64,000 nucleotides of DNA, from contig NZ_QDGA01000018.1 in NCBI RefSeq assembly GCF_003347665.1, positions 1 to 64,000 of the forward strand, written 5' to 3'. Position numbers and translations under genes: made by a program. Every line of letters begins with the position of its first letter. The first letter of the stretch is position 1. Below the pieces are notes generated by a model, which ran no database searches, was not told the DNA's origin, and saw nothing but the letters and a program-made list of their open reading frames with translations. This DNA comes from Microvirga calopogonii (lineage in GTDB: Bacteria; Pseudomonadota; Alphaproteobacteria; Rhizobiales; Beijerinckiaceae). Positions 16,781-26,108 of the stretch are shown here, piece after piece.

Positions 16781-17326
16781 CTAATGTCCCTCGAAGCTCA
16801 CGAGGCTGCGTACTTCGACGCCGAGGTCGCGCAGCTTCTTTGCGCCGCCGAGATCGGGCAGATCGATGATGAAGCAGGCGGCGACGATATTGGCGCCCAT
16901 CTGGCGAAGCAACTGGGTCGCCGCGACCGCCGTGCCGCCGGTGGCGATGAGGTCGTCCACGAGGATCACGCGCTCGTCCTGGCCAATGGCGTCCGTATGG
17001 ATCTCCATCTCGTCGACGCCGTATTCGAGCGAATAGGCGATCCGCACCGTCTCGTGGGGCAGCTTGCCCTTCTTGCGGATCGGCACGAAGCCCGAGGAGA
17101 GCTGGTGCGCGATGGCGCCGCCCAGAATGAAGCCACGCGCCTCGATCCCCGCCACCTTGTCGACGCGCCCGCCCGCGAAGGGGTGGACGAGTTCGTCCAC
17201 CGCGCGGCGGAAGGCGCGCGCGTCGCCCAGCAGGGTCGTGATGTCCCGGAAGACGACGCCGGGCTTCGGATAATCCGGGATCGACCGGATCGCGGCTTTC
17301 AGGTCGGTGATGAGGCGCTGGTCCAT
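16781..17326 (-). CDS. apt: Adenine phosphoribosyltransferase
   Basis: Apt salvages adenine to AMP using PRPP. The 181-aa product has [29 protein letters not shown], and the PRPP loop [19 protein letters not shown] start at MDQRLITDL, which has GCAGG upstream; an ATG five codons earlier is an alternative. Together with mtnP on the same strand it forms a pathway pair: MtnP releases adenine from methylthioadenosine and Apt recovers it. A small membrane-protein gene on the other strand separates the two. Confidence 0.95.
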   Translation of the reverse strand: MDQRLITDLKAAIRSIPDYPKPGVVFRDITTLLGDARAFRRAVDELVHPFAGGRVDKVAGIEARGFILGGAIAHQLSSGFVPIRKKGKLPHETVRIAYSLEYGVDEMEIHTDAIGQDERVILVDDLIATGGTAVAATQLLRQMGANIVAACFIIDLPDLGGAKKLRDLGVEVRSLVSFEGH

Positions 17327-17377
17327 GTTTGAGCCTGCCATAGGTGAAAATGTTGAGGTTATCCGAGGAGCTGTGCC

Positions 17378-17569
17378 ATGGCCGAACAACCCTCCCGAAC
17401 CGTTCTGACCGACATCGACGTCCCCTTTGGAAGCCTTGTTCTCTTCTTCGTCAAGGCTTCACTCGCGGTGATCCCGGCCGCGATCATCGTGAGCTTCATC
17501 CTGGCGCTTATCAGCTGGATCGTCGGTGCAATCTTCGGCGTCGGCCACATGGGCTGGATGATGCGCTAG
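17378..17569 (+). CDS. Small membrane protein, 63 aa
   Basis: [20 protein letters not shown] is followed by one long or two short membrane helices (about 19-56: [20 protein letters not shown] and onward) and a short tail [15 protein letters not shown] ribosome site is well placed before the ATG. It sits between the minus-strand genes mtnP and apt, and its TAG stop shares the four bases CTAG with the mtnP stop. I recall similar short membrane proteins in related genomes but cannot give a family name. Confidence 0.7.
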   Translation: MAEQPSRTVLTDIDVPFGSLVLFFVKASLAVIPAAIIVSFILALISWIVGAIFGVGHMGWMMR

Positions 17570-18447
17570 ACCGCCGCCTTCAGAACCCTGCCTGCCACTG
17601 CGTCGAGCTTCTTCAGAAGCTCGGGATCGCGAGCCGAGGGAGCCGTCATGATGGCGCCATCGAGGGCCCGGTCCGAACCGACGGGACAAGGCTCATGCTC
17701 AGCCGGAAAGTCCCGGGCGACGCGGGCGATCAGGCCAGCGACCTTCGTGGCGTTCTGGTGCGCGACGGCGACCACGGAGGCCACGTCCACGTTGTCGTGC
17801 TCCTCATGCCAGCAATCGTAGTCGGTCACCATCGCGACGGTCGCATAGGTGATCTCGGCCTCGCGGGCGAGCTTGGCTTCGGGCATCGCCGTCATCCCGA
17901 TCACGTCGTAGCCGAGATTCTTGTAGGTCATCGACTCGGCATAGGTGGAGAATTGCGGACCTTCGATGCACACGAGCGTGCCGCCGATGGTAAACGGGAT
18001 CTTCTCGGCCACCGCCGCATCGGCGATGCGCTGGCGCAGCACGGGCCCGACCGGGTGTGCCATGGGCACATGGGCGACGCAGCCCCGGCCGAAGAACGAG
18101 CTTTCGCGCCTGTGGGTGCGGTCCACGTACTGGTCCACCAGCACGAAGAAGCCTGGATAATACTCGTCCTTGAACGAGCCGCAGGCCGAAACCGAGATCA
18201 GGTCGGTGACGCCGGCGCGCTTCATCACGTCGATATTGGCCCGGTAATTGATGTCGGACGGCGACAGGCGATGGCCGCGCCCGTGGCGCGGCAGGAAGGC
18301 GATCTCGGTCTTGCCGATACGGCCGATGCGCAGCACGTCCGACGGCTCGCCCCATGGCGAGTCGATGCGCACTTCGCGCATATCCTCGAGCCCCGGCAGG
18401 TCGTAAACCCCCGATCCGCCGATGATGCCTAGAACCGCCTTCGCCAT
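17566..18447 (-). CDS. mtnP: S-methyl-5'-thioadenosine phosphorylase
   Basis: MtnP splits methylthioadenosine, the by-product of polyamine and homoserine-lactone synthesis, into adenine and 5-methylthioribose 1-phosphate. The 293-aa product carries IIGGSGVYDLPGLED, RHGRGHRLSPSDINYRANI, LVCIEGPQFSTYAES and VIGMTAMPEAKLAREAEI; the MT-MPEA segment is typical for the methylthioadenosine rather than the nucleoside phosphorylase branch. No other mtn genes are present in the window. The gene converges with a small membrane-protein gene, with a four-base overlap of stops. Confidence 0.95.
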   Translation of the reverse strand: MAKAVLGIIGGSGVYDLPGLEDMREVRIDSPWGEPSDVLRIGRIGKTEIAFLPRHGRGHRLSPSDINYRANIDVMKRAGVTDLISVSACGSFKDEYYPGFFVLVDQYVDRTHRRESSFFGRGCVAHVPMAHPVGPVLRQRIADAAVAEKIPFTIGGTLVCIEGPQFSTYAESMTYKNLGYDVIGMTAMPEAKLAREAEITYATVAMVTDYDCWHEEHDNVDVASVVAVAHQNATKVAGLIARVARDFPAEHEPCPVGSDRALDGAIMTAPSARDPELLKKLDAVAGRVLKAAV

Positions 18448-18522
18448 CTCACGTCCTCGCCTGCCTTGGACTCACGGTTCTTCATAGCCGACGGCACGGC
18501 TTGCCCCAAGCCTCCCGCTCGC

Positions 18523-19170
18523 CTAGGCCCCCTGTCCGGTCAGAGGGATTGCGGCGATCTCGTCCGTCACGAGGCAGGGAAAGAGCGTCTCGCGCACGAG
18601 CCTGATCTGTCGGACAGGCGCCGTGATGGAAACGGGCAGGCTCTCGATTCGTGCGACCGCGTCGTCCGGTATGGCGGCATTCGTCCGGTAGCGCGCCAGG
18701 GTCGAATGGATCAGGTCGTAGATGATCGGCTTCTGGCCCGGCGGCGGCGGGATCTCGTTGACGATCCTCTGACGGATGGCGTCGATCAGGCCGGTCTCCT
18801 CGCTGGCGGTTGCGATGATGGCCGTGTTTGTGACCTTGAGGCGGTTGAAGCGCAGTTCCAGGGCCGGATGGCCTGTGCAGAGCTCCTCCAGGATGTCTTT
18901 GGCCTGCCGGGCGATGCTACGCCAGTAGGCGTCCTTGTCGAAATCGCCCTTCACCATCACCAGCGGATAGATGGTGACATGCAGCCCGGGCTTCGGACCC
19001 ACATGCAGGGGCTCGGGCCAGAGTTCCACGAAGCTCCGTTGAACCTCCGCGAAGGCCTCCCTGGTCTCGGGCTCCAGGCTGGGTTGGACATGGTAGGCGA
19101 GGCAGGGCAGGCCCCAGATATCGTCGGCGATCGTCTGCAACATGGGATCGGGATAAACTCGGCCTGGCAT
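18523..19170 (-). CDS. 2H phosphoesterase-like protein
   Basis: The 215-aa product has the two H-x-[ST] motifs of the 2H phosphoesterase superfamily, GLHVTIYPL (His64, Thr66) and LIHSTLARY (His155, Thr157), 91 residues apart. Known members hydrolyse 2',3'-cyclic phosphates or act in RNA ligation/repair; the substrate here is unknown. I start at MPGRVYPDP with ACAGG upstream. A longer frame reaches 19440 but passes through an R3 repeat and an R1 arm, so those residues are not real. It follows mtnP in orientation but is separated by about 75 bases and could be an independent unit. Confidence 0.75.
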   Translation of the reverse strand: MPGRVYPDPMLQTIADDIWGLPCLAYHVQPSLEPETREAFAEVQRSFVELWPEPLHVGPKPGLHVTIYPLVMVKGDFDKDAYWRSIARQAKDILEELCTGHPALELRFNRLKVTNTAIIATASEETGLIDAIRQRIVNEIPPPPGQKPIIYDLIHSTLARYRTNAAIPDDAVARIESLPVSITAPVRQIRLVRETLFPCLVTDEIAAIPLTGQGA

Positions 19171-19177
19171 CCTGTCA

Positions 19178-19338
19178 CTAGCGCATCGTGCGGACCCGGA
19201 GGGCCGCGTCAGCGAAAAGTGGACCCGGTTTTCGCTAGCGCGGCCCGCTGGATCCGTCCCGAACGATGCGCTCTTCAAAGAGTGGAGCATCGGATGAATC
19301 CCAAAAGTGCAAGTCCACTTTTGAGTCCGATGCTCTAG
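19178..19338. repeat. R3 repeat with an extra internal palindrome
   Basis: Starts CTAGCGCATCGTGCGGACCC and ends GAGTCCGATGCTCTAG. Compared with the copy at 1726 it contains an additional inverted segment, GGGCCGCGTCAGCGAAAAG facing CTTTTC-type blocks, of about 45 bases. Its edge lies eight bases from the start codon of the 2H phosphoesterase gene. Confidence 0.85.
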
Positions 19339-19388
19339 CGGTTCGGGCAAATCCTTTAGGACAGACCGAAGACTGAGCCGCTTCCGTT

Positions 19389-19453
19389 GATCTCGATCGG
19401 AAGAGCGCAGCGCTCTACGGAAACGGGATGGCCGGGACAAGCCCGGCCATGAC
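19389..19453. repeat. R1 half copy
   Basis: The spacer-like TTGATCTCGATCGGAAGAGC and the right arm ATGGCCGGGACAAGCCCGGC are present; the left arm is missing. It lies directly behind the R3 copy. No gene is seen between 19171 and 19546. Confidence 0.8.
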
Positions 19454-19504
19454 GGCAGAGGATGTCATCCCCTTGGCACCAGCCTTAGAGGCTCCCCTTG
19501 GCAC

Positions 19505-19535
19505 CAAAAAGAAAAAGGCCCCGCTTCGGGGCCTT
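19505..19535 (-). terminator. Rho-independent terminator of the cytochrome bc1 operon
   Basis: Nine-base perfect stem AAGGCCCCG / CGGGGCCTT with a three-base loop. Read on the minus strand it is followed by TTTTTCTTTTTG. It lies 12 bases after the petC stop. Confidence 0.9.
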
Positions 19536-19546
19536 GATCCTGGTCT

Positions 19547-20431
19547 TTAGGGATTGTGCGTCATCGGAGGCGTGGCGTGGCCTTCGACCTCGCCGCCCAC
19601 CCGGGCCCAGACCTTCTTCTTGGTGAAGTAGAGCAGGCCCGACAGGACGATCAGGAACAGGATGACCTGGAAGCCGAGGCGCTTGCGTGCTTCGAGGTGC
19701 GGTTCCGCCGTCCACATCAGGAAGGCCGTCACGTCGCGGGCGTACTGCTCCACGGTCTCGGGCACCTGAGGCTGGCCGGCCTCGTTCTTCGGGTACTCGA
19801 CCTGGCCGTCGCTGAGCGGCTTCGGCATCGCGATCACGTGGCCCGGATAGTAGTGGTTGTAGTGACCACCCTGGGGCACGGTGAAGCCCTGCGGAGCCTC
19901 CTCGTAGCCGGTGAGCAGCGCCGTCACATAGTCAGCGCCGTTCTCGGAATACTGGCGGAACACGTCGGTGATGAACCAAGGGAAGCCGCGCTCGTAGGTG
20001 CGGGCCTTGGGCATCAGGGACAGGTCCGGCGGAGCCTTGCCGCCATTCGCCGACGCGGCGGCATTCTCGTTCGGGAACGGAGCCGGGAAGCGATCGGCCG
20101 GGCGGCCGGGACGCTCGAACATGTCGCCGGCTTCGTTCGGACCGTCCTGGACCTTGTATTCCGCCGCCAGGGCACGGACCTGGGCCTCGGAGAACTCCGG
20201 ACCACCGGGCTGGTGCAGGTTGCGGAAGGCCACGTAGTTCAAGGAGTGGCAGGAGGCGCAGACCTCCCGGTAGACCTTGAAGCCGCGCTGGAGCTGGGCC
20301 CGGTCGAAGGTGCCGAACGGTCCCTGGAAGCTCCACTTCTGGGCTGGCGGGACCGGGGTCTCGCCGGCCGCGAAGGCCGGAGCGGCCAGGCCGAGGACGG
20401 CGGCTGCGATGAGAAGAGTACGCTTCATCAT
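19547..20431 (-). CDS. petC: Cytochrome c1, bc1 complex
   Basis: Cytochrome c1 accepts electrons from the Rieske centre and passes them to soluble or membrane cytochrome c. The 294-aa product has a signal peptide (to AFAAG), the haem site VCASCHSLNYVAF, the long soluble domain with KAPPDLSLMPKAR, the probable axial-Met region VIAMPKPLSDGQVEY, and a C-terminal membrane anchor VILFLIVLSGLLYF ending KKKVW. It is the last gene of the petABC operon. In Bradyrhizobium the b and c1 genes are fused; here they are separate with a 25-base gap. Confidence 0.97.
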   Translation of the reverse strand: MMKRTLLIAAAVLGLAAPAFAAGETPVPPAQKWSFQGPFGTFDRAQLQRGFKVYREVCASCHSLNYVAFRNLHQPGGPEFSEAQVRALAAEYKVQDGPNEAGDMFERPGRPADRFPAPFPNENAAASANGGKAPPDLSLMPKARTYERGFPWFITDVFRQYSENGADYVTALLTGYEEAPQGFTVPQGGHYNHYYPGHVIAMPKPLSDGQVEYPKNEAGQPQVPETVEQYARDVTAFLMWTAEPHLEARKRLGFQVILFLIVLSGLLYFTKKKVWARVGGEVEGHATPPMTHNP

Positions 20432-20456
20432 AGTTTCTGTTTCCTCGACTCTCGCG

Positions 20457-21737
20457 TCAGCCCTTGGAATGCGGTTCGGGATTGGCGCCGGCCGGAATGC
20501 CCGCTCCGCCGTTCTGAACGCCCATGACGGATTCGAGGATCGAATTCGGCAGCGGCAGCGGACGCTCGACGAAGCCGAGCACCGGCAGGATGATCAGGAA
20601 GTGGGCGAAGTAGTAGACCGTGCAGATCTGGGACGCGATCACGTACCAGCCCTCGGCCGGGCGGGAACCCAGCCAGCCGAGCAGGAAGCACACGACCACG
20701 AAGATCCAGAAGAACTGCTTGTAGAGCGGGCGGTAGGCCGTGGAGCGCACCTTGGAGGTGTCGAGCCAGGGCATGAAGCACCAGATCACGATGGCCGAGC
20801 CCATGGCGATCACGCCGCCGAGCTTGTCGGGAATGGCGCGCAGGATCGCGTAGAACGGCAGGAAGTACCATTCCGGAACGATGTGCGCGGGCGTCACGGC
20901 CGGGTTCGCCGGGATGTAGTTGTCCGCATGGCCGAGATAGTTCGGCATGTAGAACACCCAGTAGGCGAAGAAGATCATGAACACGACGACGGCGAACACG
21001 TCCTTGATCGTCGCGTAGGGGGTGAAGGGAACCGCGTCCTTGCCCGACTTGATCGGAATGCCGGTCGGGTTGTTCTGCCCAGGCACGTGCAGCGCCCAGA
21101 TGTGCAGGATCACGACGCCCGCGATCATGAAGGGCAGCAGGTAGTGCAGGGAGAAGAAGCGGTTGAGCGTCGGGTTGCCCACCGAGTAGCCGCCCCAGAG
21201 GTAGCTCACGATGGTCTCGCCGACGACAGGGATCGCCGAGAAGAGGTTCGTGATCACGGTGGCGCCCCAGAAGCTCATCTGGCCCCAGGGAAGCACGTAG
21301 CCCATGAAGGCGGTGGCCATCATCAGGAGGAAGATGATCACGCCGAGGATGTAGAGAACCTCGCGGGGCGCCTTGTAGGAGCCGTAGTAGAAGTTCCGGA
21401 AGATGTGGACGTAGACGGCGACGAAGAACATCGATGCGCCGTTGGCGTGCAGGTAGCGGATCAGCCAGCCGTAGTTCACGTCGCGCATGATGTGCTCGAC
21501 GGACTGGAAGGCGAGGCCCGCGTTCGGGGTGTAGTACATCGCCAGGAACACGCCGGTCACGATCTGCGCGACGAGCATGAACACCAGGATGGCGCCGAAG
21601 GTCCAGAAATAGGTCAGGTTCCGCGGAACCGGGAACGCAATGAAGGACGAATGAATGAGGCCTGCGATGGGCAAACGGCTCTCGAACCACTTACCGAAGG
21701 CGCTCTTGGGAACGTAAGTTGTGGGATGTGCGCTCAT
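20457..21737 (-). CDS. petB: Cytochrome b, bc1 complex
   Basis: The 426-aa polytopic subunit carries both b haems and the quinone sites. Family signatures are [39 protein letters not shown] (haem and Qo region), the [16 protein letters not shown] motif of the Qo site, and [14 protein letters not shown]. Eight membrane helices are expected. The gene follows petA after 26 bases and precedes petC. Confidence 0.98.
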   Translation of the reverse strand: MSAHPTTYVPKSAFGKWFESRLPIAGLIHSSFIAFPVPRNLTYFWTFGAILVFMLVAQIVTGVFLAMYYTPNAGLAFQSVEHIMRDVNYGWLIRYLHANGASMFFVAVYVHIFRNFYYGSYKAPREVLYILGVIIFLLMMATAFMGYVLPWGQMSFWGATVITNLFSAIPVVGETIVSYLWGGYSVGNPTLNRFFSLHYLLPFMIAGVVILHIWALHVPGQNNPTGIPIKSGKDAVPFTPYATIKDVFAVVVFMIFFAYWVFYMPNYLGHADNYIPANPAVTPAHIVPEWYFLPFYAILRAIPDKLGGVIAMGSAIVIWCFMPWLDTSKVRSTAYRPLYKQFFWIFVVVCFLLGWLGSRPAEGWYVIASQICTVYYFAHFLIILPVLGFVERPLPLPNSILESVMGVQNGGAGIPAGANPEPHSKG

Positions 21738-21763
21738 GGATATCGCCTGATCGTCGCTTTCAG

Positions 21764-22327
21764 TTACGCCGTGGCTTCTTGGCCGATCACGATCTTCGTG
21801 TCCGACGCGAAGGTATAGGGCGGAATCGGCAGGTTGATCGGCGCCGGGCCGCCGCGGACGCGCCCGGAGGTATCGAAGATCGAGCCGTGGCAGGGGCAGA
21901 ACCAGCCATGATACTCACCCTGCTGGCCGAGCGGCACGCAGCCGAGATGGGTGCAGTTGCCGTAAACGATGAGCCACTGGGCCTTGCCTTCCTTCACGCG
22001 GGCCGAGTCGGGCTGCGGATCGCGCAGGGAGGCGACGTTCACGTCCTCGGCGGCCTTGATCTCCTCGGCCGTGCGGTGACGGATGAAGATCAGCTTGCCG
22101 CGCCAGAAAACCTTGACGATCTGCCCTTCGGCAATCGGGGTCAGGTCCACCTCGACGGGGGCGCCGGCAGCCACCGTCGCCGCGTCGGGCGCCAGGGACT
22201 GCACGAAGGGCCATACCAGGGTGGCTCCGCCGACAACGGCAGCTGCGCCCGTGGCGATGTAGAGGAAATCGCGCCGTGTCGGCTCAGCGACATGAGTGGT
22301 GGTCTCGGCCACTTGGCTCTCCAGCAT
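21764..22327 (-). CDS. petA: Ubiquinol-cytochrome c reductase Rieske iron-sulphur subunit
   Basis: The Rieske protein oxidises quinol at the Qo site and hands an electron to cytochrome c1. The 187-aa product has an N-terminal twin-arginine motif [10 protein letters not shown] followed by a membrane anchor, and the 2Fe-2S site CTHLGCVP and [20 protein letters not shown]. It is the first gene of petABC; the 262 bases upstream to trmL carry no gene and probably hold the operon promoter. Confidence 0.98.
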   Translation of the reverse strand: MLESQVAETTTHVAEPTRRDFLYIATGAAAVVGGATLVWPFVQSLAPDAATVAAGAPVEVDLTPIAEGQIVKVFWRGKLIFIRHRTAEEIKAAEDVNVASLRDPQPDSARVKEGKAQWLIVYGNCTHLGCVPLGQQGEYHGWFCPCHGSIFDTSGRVRGGPAPINLPIPPYTFASDTKIVIGQEATA

Positions 22328-22589
22328 TGGTCAAAAAACGAGAACCGCGCATCGGCAATACCTTGGGAACCAAGGCATTTGGCACACGAGGTCCACAATG
22401 GAACAAGCATGCGCGGCGACGCGCGCGCAATGCGACTGGGAGTCGCCGCGCGGTGGCTCTTTGGCACGGCCAAGCCCGGCTGTCCATAGCCGGATTGGAG
22501 TTGTTCCAGCCTGTGGCGCAAAATGCCGCCGCGGTTGCGCCCTCAAGAGCTCCCTTGACGACGGGGCCCGATGACCCGATGAGGGGCCC

Positions 22590-23069
22590 ATGCCCCGTCT
22601 CGCCATCTACCAGCCGGACATCCCACAGAATACCGGCACCATGCTGCGCCTCGCCGCCTGCCTCGGCGTGCCGGTGGACATCATCGAACCCGCGGCCTTT
22701 GACGTCTCCGACCGGAACCTGCGCCGCTCCGGGATGGACTATCTCAACCACGTGGCGATCACGCGGCACATCTCCTGGCGCACCTTCGAGGACTGGCGGC
22801 GGGAATCCAAGGGCCGCCTGATCCTGACCACGACCAAGGGCGCCGTTCCTTACGCCGATTTCGCATATCGGGCCGACGACATCATCCTGGTCGGTCGCGA
22901 ATCCGCCGGCGTGCCGGAGGAGGTCCACCAAGCAGCCGATGCCCGCGTGGTCATTCCCATGCAGCCCGGCCTGCGCTCCCTCAACGTCGCCGTGACCGCC
23001 GCCATGATCCTCGGCGAGGCGCTACGGCAGACGAACGCCTTTCCTCATCCTTCTCTTCCAGAAACCTGA
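22590..23069 (+). CDS. trmL: tRNA (cytidine(34)-2'-O)-methyltransferase TrmL
   Basis: TrmL 2'-O-methylates the wobble base of leucine tRNAs. The 159-aa SPOUT-fold product shows IYQPDIPQNTGTMLRLAACL at the N-terminus, LVGRESAGVPEEVHQAADAR and the trefoil-knot SAM loop VIPMQPGLRSLNVAVTAAMI. The length is as usual. GAGGGG lies just before the ATG. It is followed by hemF after nine bases, presumably one transcript. Confidence 0.95.
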   Translation: MPRLAIYQPDIPQNTGTMLRLAACLGVPVDIIEPAAFDVSDRNLRRSGMDYLNHVAITRHISWRTFEDWRRESKGRLILTTTKGAVPYADFAYRADDIILVGRESAGVPEEVHQAADARVVIPMQPGLRSLNVAVTAAMILGEALRQTNAFPHPSLPET

Positions 23070-23078
23070 AGCGACATC

Positions 23079-23975
23079 ATGACCGACAAAGCCGACATCG
23101 AGCGCCTGCAGACGGAGGCTCCCCGCTGGTTCGCCACCCTGCGCGACCGGATCTGCGCCGCGTTCGAGGCCCTGGAGGACGAGGTGACGGCGCCCCTCCC
23201 GGCGGAGGCCTCCGAGCCCGGCCGGTTCCAGCGTACGCCCTGGGAGCGCAAGGACCATAGCGGAGCCCCCGGCGGCGGAGGCGTCATGTCCATGATGCGC
23301 GGCCGCGTGTTCGAGAAAGTGGGCGTGCACGTCTCGACCGTACATGGGGAATTCGCGCCGGAATTCCGTGGCCAGATCCCGGGCTCGGATCAGGATCCGC
23401 GCTTCTGGGCCGGCGGCATCTCGCTCATCGCCCATCCCTGGAACCCCAATGTTCCAACGGTTCACATGAACACCCGCTTCGTCGTCACCACGAAGGCGTG
23501 GTTCGGCGGCGGGGCGGACCTCACCCCCGTGCTCGACCGCCGGCGGACCCAGGACGATCCCGACACGGTCGCCTTTCACCAGGCCATGGAAGAGGCCTGC
23601 CGAGCCCAGGCGCCGGAAGGCTCCTACGAAAAGTACAAGACGTGGTGCGACGAGTACTTCTTCCTCAAGCACCGCAACGAGCCGCGCGGCATCGGCGGCA
23701 TCTTCTACGATTACCACTGGACCGGAAGCCCGGATGAGGACCTGGCCTTCACCCGCCAGGTGGGCGAGGCCTTCCTCAAGGTCTATCCCGAGATCGTCCG
23801 GCGCAACGTCACCAAACCCTGGACGGAGGAAGACCGCATCGAGCAGCAGGTGCGGCGTGGGCGCTACGTGGAGTTCAACCTGCTCTACGACCGCGGCACG
23901 ATCTTCGGCCTGAAGACCGGCGGCAACATCGCGTCGATCCTGTCCTCCATGCCGCCGACGGTGAGGTGGCCTTAA
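23079..23975 (+). CDS. hemF: Oxygen-dependent coproporphyrinogen III oxidase
   Basis: HemF converts coproporphyrinogen III to protoporphyrinogen IX with O2 in haem synthesis. The 298-aa product has [20 protein letters not shown]-like N-terminal segments, [40 protein letters not shown] and [19 protein letters not shown]. The oxygen-independent relative HemW is encoded at 61076. The TAA stop overlaps the TAA stop of the opposing cca gene in the tetranucleotide TTAA. Confidence 0.97.
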   Translation: MTDKADIERLQTEAPRWFATLRDRICAAFEALEDEVTAPLPAEASEPGRFQRTPWERKDHSGAPGGGGVMSMMRGRVFEKVGVHVSTVHGEFAPEFRGQIPGSDQDPRFWAGGISLIAHPWNPNVPTVHMNTRFVVTTKAWFGGGADLTPVLDRRRTQDDPDTVAFHQAMEEACRAQAPEGSYEKYKTWCDEYFFLKHRNEPRGIGGIFYDYHWTGSPDEDLAFTRQVGEAFLKVYPEIVRRNVTKPWTEEDRIEQQVRRGRYVEFNLLYDRGTIFGLKTGGNIASILSSMPPTVRWP

Positions 23976-25219
23976 ATCCGCTCCAGAACCCGCCCGAGCA
24001 GATCCTTCGCATAGGTCTCGTCCGTCCGGCAGCCCTCGGCCAGCCAGGCTTGGCGGGCCTGGGCGAGCAGCTGCCCGATCCTGGGGCCCTTCGGAACACC
24101 GCCCTCGATCAGGTCGGCGCCCCGCAAGGGAAAGACCGGCACCGGCTCGGCGCCGGCGTGAAACAGGTCGAGCGCCTCGCGGGCCTCGGGATGCACAACC
24201 GGACGCGGCTCTCCCGCCGTGGCAGCGAGAACGGTCCGGAGGGTGTCGAGATCGTGGTCCGCCGCCAGGCGGCGGATGGCGGCGGCGTCCAGGGGCAAGG
24301 CCCAGGTCTTGAGCAGGCTCAGGAGGCCGGCATAGGCGGCGAGCTTCTTGTGCTCATCGTTGGAAAGCCGAAGGCGCTCCCGCAGACGCTCCGCATCCTC
24401 CTCGACCATGACGGCGAGCGCGGCCAGTCGCCAGATCGGAACGGGATCGTCCCGGTCGGAGGCAGCGACCCGGCTGAAACGCCCAAACTCGGCGACGCCG
24501 TCGAGAAGCCACGTGAGGAACCCGTGATCGGCCATGAGGCGGATGGTGTCTTCCGCACGACGGGCGACGATGAGCTTCAGGAGTTCGTGGCGGATCCGCT
24601 CCTTCGAGAGGATCGCCAGTCCCTGGCGCTCGGCACCCGACGCGTCGAGCCCCTCCGGGTCCGGATCGCCTTGCGCGTATTCCGCGTGGAAGCGGAAGAA
24701 GCGCATGATGCGCAGATAATCTTCGCGGATGCGGGTATGAGCGTCGCCGATGAAGCGGACGCGTCGGGCCCTCAGGTCCGCAACCCCGTCGGTGTAATCG
24801 TGGAGCCGCCCGTCCAGGCCGAGCGAGAGCGCATTGATGGTGAAATCGCGCCGCCTCGCGTCGCGCACGAAATCGCGGCCGAAATGCACGACCGCATGTC
24901 GCCCATCGGTTTCCACATCCTCGCGGAGGGTCGTGATCTCGTAGGGCTCGCCCTCGACGATCACCGTGATCGTGCCGTGCTCGATCCCGGTCGGCACGGC
25001 CTTGAAGCCGGCCGCCTCGGCGCGTGCCGCGATGGCTTCGGGCAGCAGGGTGGTGGTGCAATCCACCTCGGTCACGGGCCTGCCGAGAAGGGCGTTGCGC
25101 ACGGCGCCGCCCACGATGCGCGTCTCCTGCGCGTCGTCGTTGAAGACCTCAAGGAGGCGGCGCAGCGCCGGGCGTTCGAGAAGACCTGCGAGGGCCCGTT
25201 CGTCGAGATTGTCCATCAC
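23972..25219 (-). CDS. cca: CCA tRNA nucleotidyltransferase/poly(A) polymerase family
   Basis: The 415-aa class II nucleotidyltransferase probably adds or repairs tRNA CCA ends. The N-terminal catalytic head reads [20 protein letters not shown]; the metal-binding pair is E-V-D rather than the commoner D-x-D, which may be a conservative change. Next comes [20 protein letters not shown] and the RNA-binding [20 protein letters not shown] with the helical C-terminal body. It is the last of four translationally coupled genes: its ATG overlaps the DUF6111 stop as ATGA. Confidence 0.9.
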   Translation of the reverse strand: MMDNLDERALAGLLERPALRRLLEVFNDDAQETRIVGGAVRNALLGRPVTEVDCTTTLLPEAIAARAEAAGFKAVPTGIEHGTITVIVEGEPYEITTLREDVETDGRHAVVHFGRDFVRDARRRDFTINALSLGLDGRLHDYTDGVADLRARRVRFIGDAHTRIREDYLRIMRFFRFHAEYAQGDPDPEGLDASGAERQGLAILSKERIRHELLKLIVARRAEDTIRLMADHGFLTWLLDGVAEFGRFSRVAASDRDDPVPIWRLAALAVMVEEDAERLRERLRLSNDEHKKLAAYAGLLSLLKTWALPLDAAAIRRLAADHDLDTLRTVLAATAGEPRPVVHPEAREALDLFHAGAEPVPVFPLRGADLIEGGVPKGPRIGQLLAQARQAWLAEGCRTDETYAKDLLGRVLERI

Positions 25220-25473
25220 TCGAAATGTCCCGGTATGACACGCCCGTTCTCAACATGTGTCGGCACATAGGCGCCGGTCCGGCGCTCGTCCACGAGGCCC
25301 GTGACGATCAGCGACAGGACCACGAAGCCGAGGCCTGCGATGGTGAGCCAGAGCGACTGACTGCTCCAGTGCGACCACAACAACGGATCGCGGCGGCGGA
25401 TGACGAGATAGGCACCGAAGAGAACGAAGGGCAGGAAAAACAGTACCAATCCCTGAACAACTGCCCGCGTCAT
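25216..25473 (-). CDS. DUF6111 family membrane protein
   Basis: An 85-aa protein with two membrane helices (about 4-25, LVLFFLPFVLFGAYLVIRRR, and 38-60, LTIAGLGFVVLSLIVTGLVD) and the C-terminal DERRTGAYVPTHVENGRVIP that marks this family. The role is unknown. I start at MTRAVVQGL because its ATG overlaps the upstream Nudix stop as ATGA; 36 further codons in frame lie inside the Nudix gene. Both ends overlap neighbours by four bases, so translation is coupled throughout. Confidence 0.85.
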   Translation of the reverse strand: MTRAVVQGLVLFFLPFVLFGAYLVIRRRDPLLWSHWSSQSLWLTIAGLGFVVLSLIVTGLVDERRTGAYVPTHVENGRVIPGHFE

Positions 25474-26108
25474 GAACCGTAGAGCCTCTCGTACATGTTG
25501 CGGATGATCCCCGCCGTGACACCCCAGATGTAGCGCCCATCGTAGGGCATTGCATAGTAGCGGCGCACCCGGCCCTTCCATTCGCGGGAATGCAGCTCGT
25601 GACGGGCGGGGTCCATGAGGAAGCCGATCGGCACCTCGAAGGTATCGGCCACCTCGTCGTGGTTGAGGTTGAGGGTGTAGGAGGGAGAGACCCGCGCCAC
25701 CACCGGCATGACGAGATAATTCGTGGTGGACAGATAAGCGTCGAGGTAGCCCAGCGGGCTGATGAAACGGCTGTCGAGGCCAATTTCCTCCATGGCCTCG
25801 CGGCAGGCCGCCGCCAGGACGGAGGCATCTTCGGGATCGACCCGCCCGCCGGGAAAGGCGATCTGCCCCGAATGCTGGCGCAGATGCGCCGAGCGTTCGG
25901 TCAGAAGCAGCATCGGTTCCTCGCGCATGACCACGGGAACGAGGACCGCCGCCGGCTTGGGCGTCAGGGGATGGGCCAGGGGCACGTTGTCGAGGCTGTG
26001 ATCCCCCCGCGGATTGGCGAGGGCCTCGTCGGGATGCGGCGGTTCGGACCGCAGCCGCTCGACCGCACGGGTCAGGAAATCGGGCGCATCATGGGGGGCA
26101 AGGCGCAT
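25470..26108 (-). CDS. CoA pyrophosphatase, Nudix family
   Basis: The 212-aa product carries the UPF0035 signature LLLTERSAHLRQHSGQIAFP immediately before the Nudix box (GGRVDPEDASVLAAACREAM with EEIGL), which together identify the CoA/acyl-CoA pyrophosphatases (NudL/CoAse). They cleave CoA to 3',5'-ADP and phosphopantetheine. I start at MRLAPHDAP: its ATG overlaps the DUF1285 stop by one base (TGATG), and its own stop overlaps the DUF6111 start. Confidence 0.9.
   Translation of the reverse strand: MRLAPHDAPDFLTRAVERLRSEPPHPDEALANPRGDHSLDNVPLAHPLTPKPAAVLVPVVMREEPMLLLTERSAHLRQHSGQIAFPGGRVDPEDASVLAAACREAMEEIGLDSRFISPLGYLDAYLSTTNYLVMPVVARVSPSYTLNLNHDEVADTFEVPIGFLMDPARHELHSREWKGRVRRYYAMPYDGRYIWGVTAGIIRNMYERLYGS

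Noticed and set aside
23950-23980. Frameshift joining hemF and cca
   Set aside because: The genes are on opposite strands and both end normally; the overlap is only the four-base TTAA.
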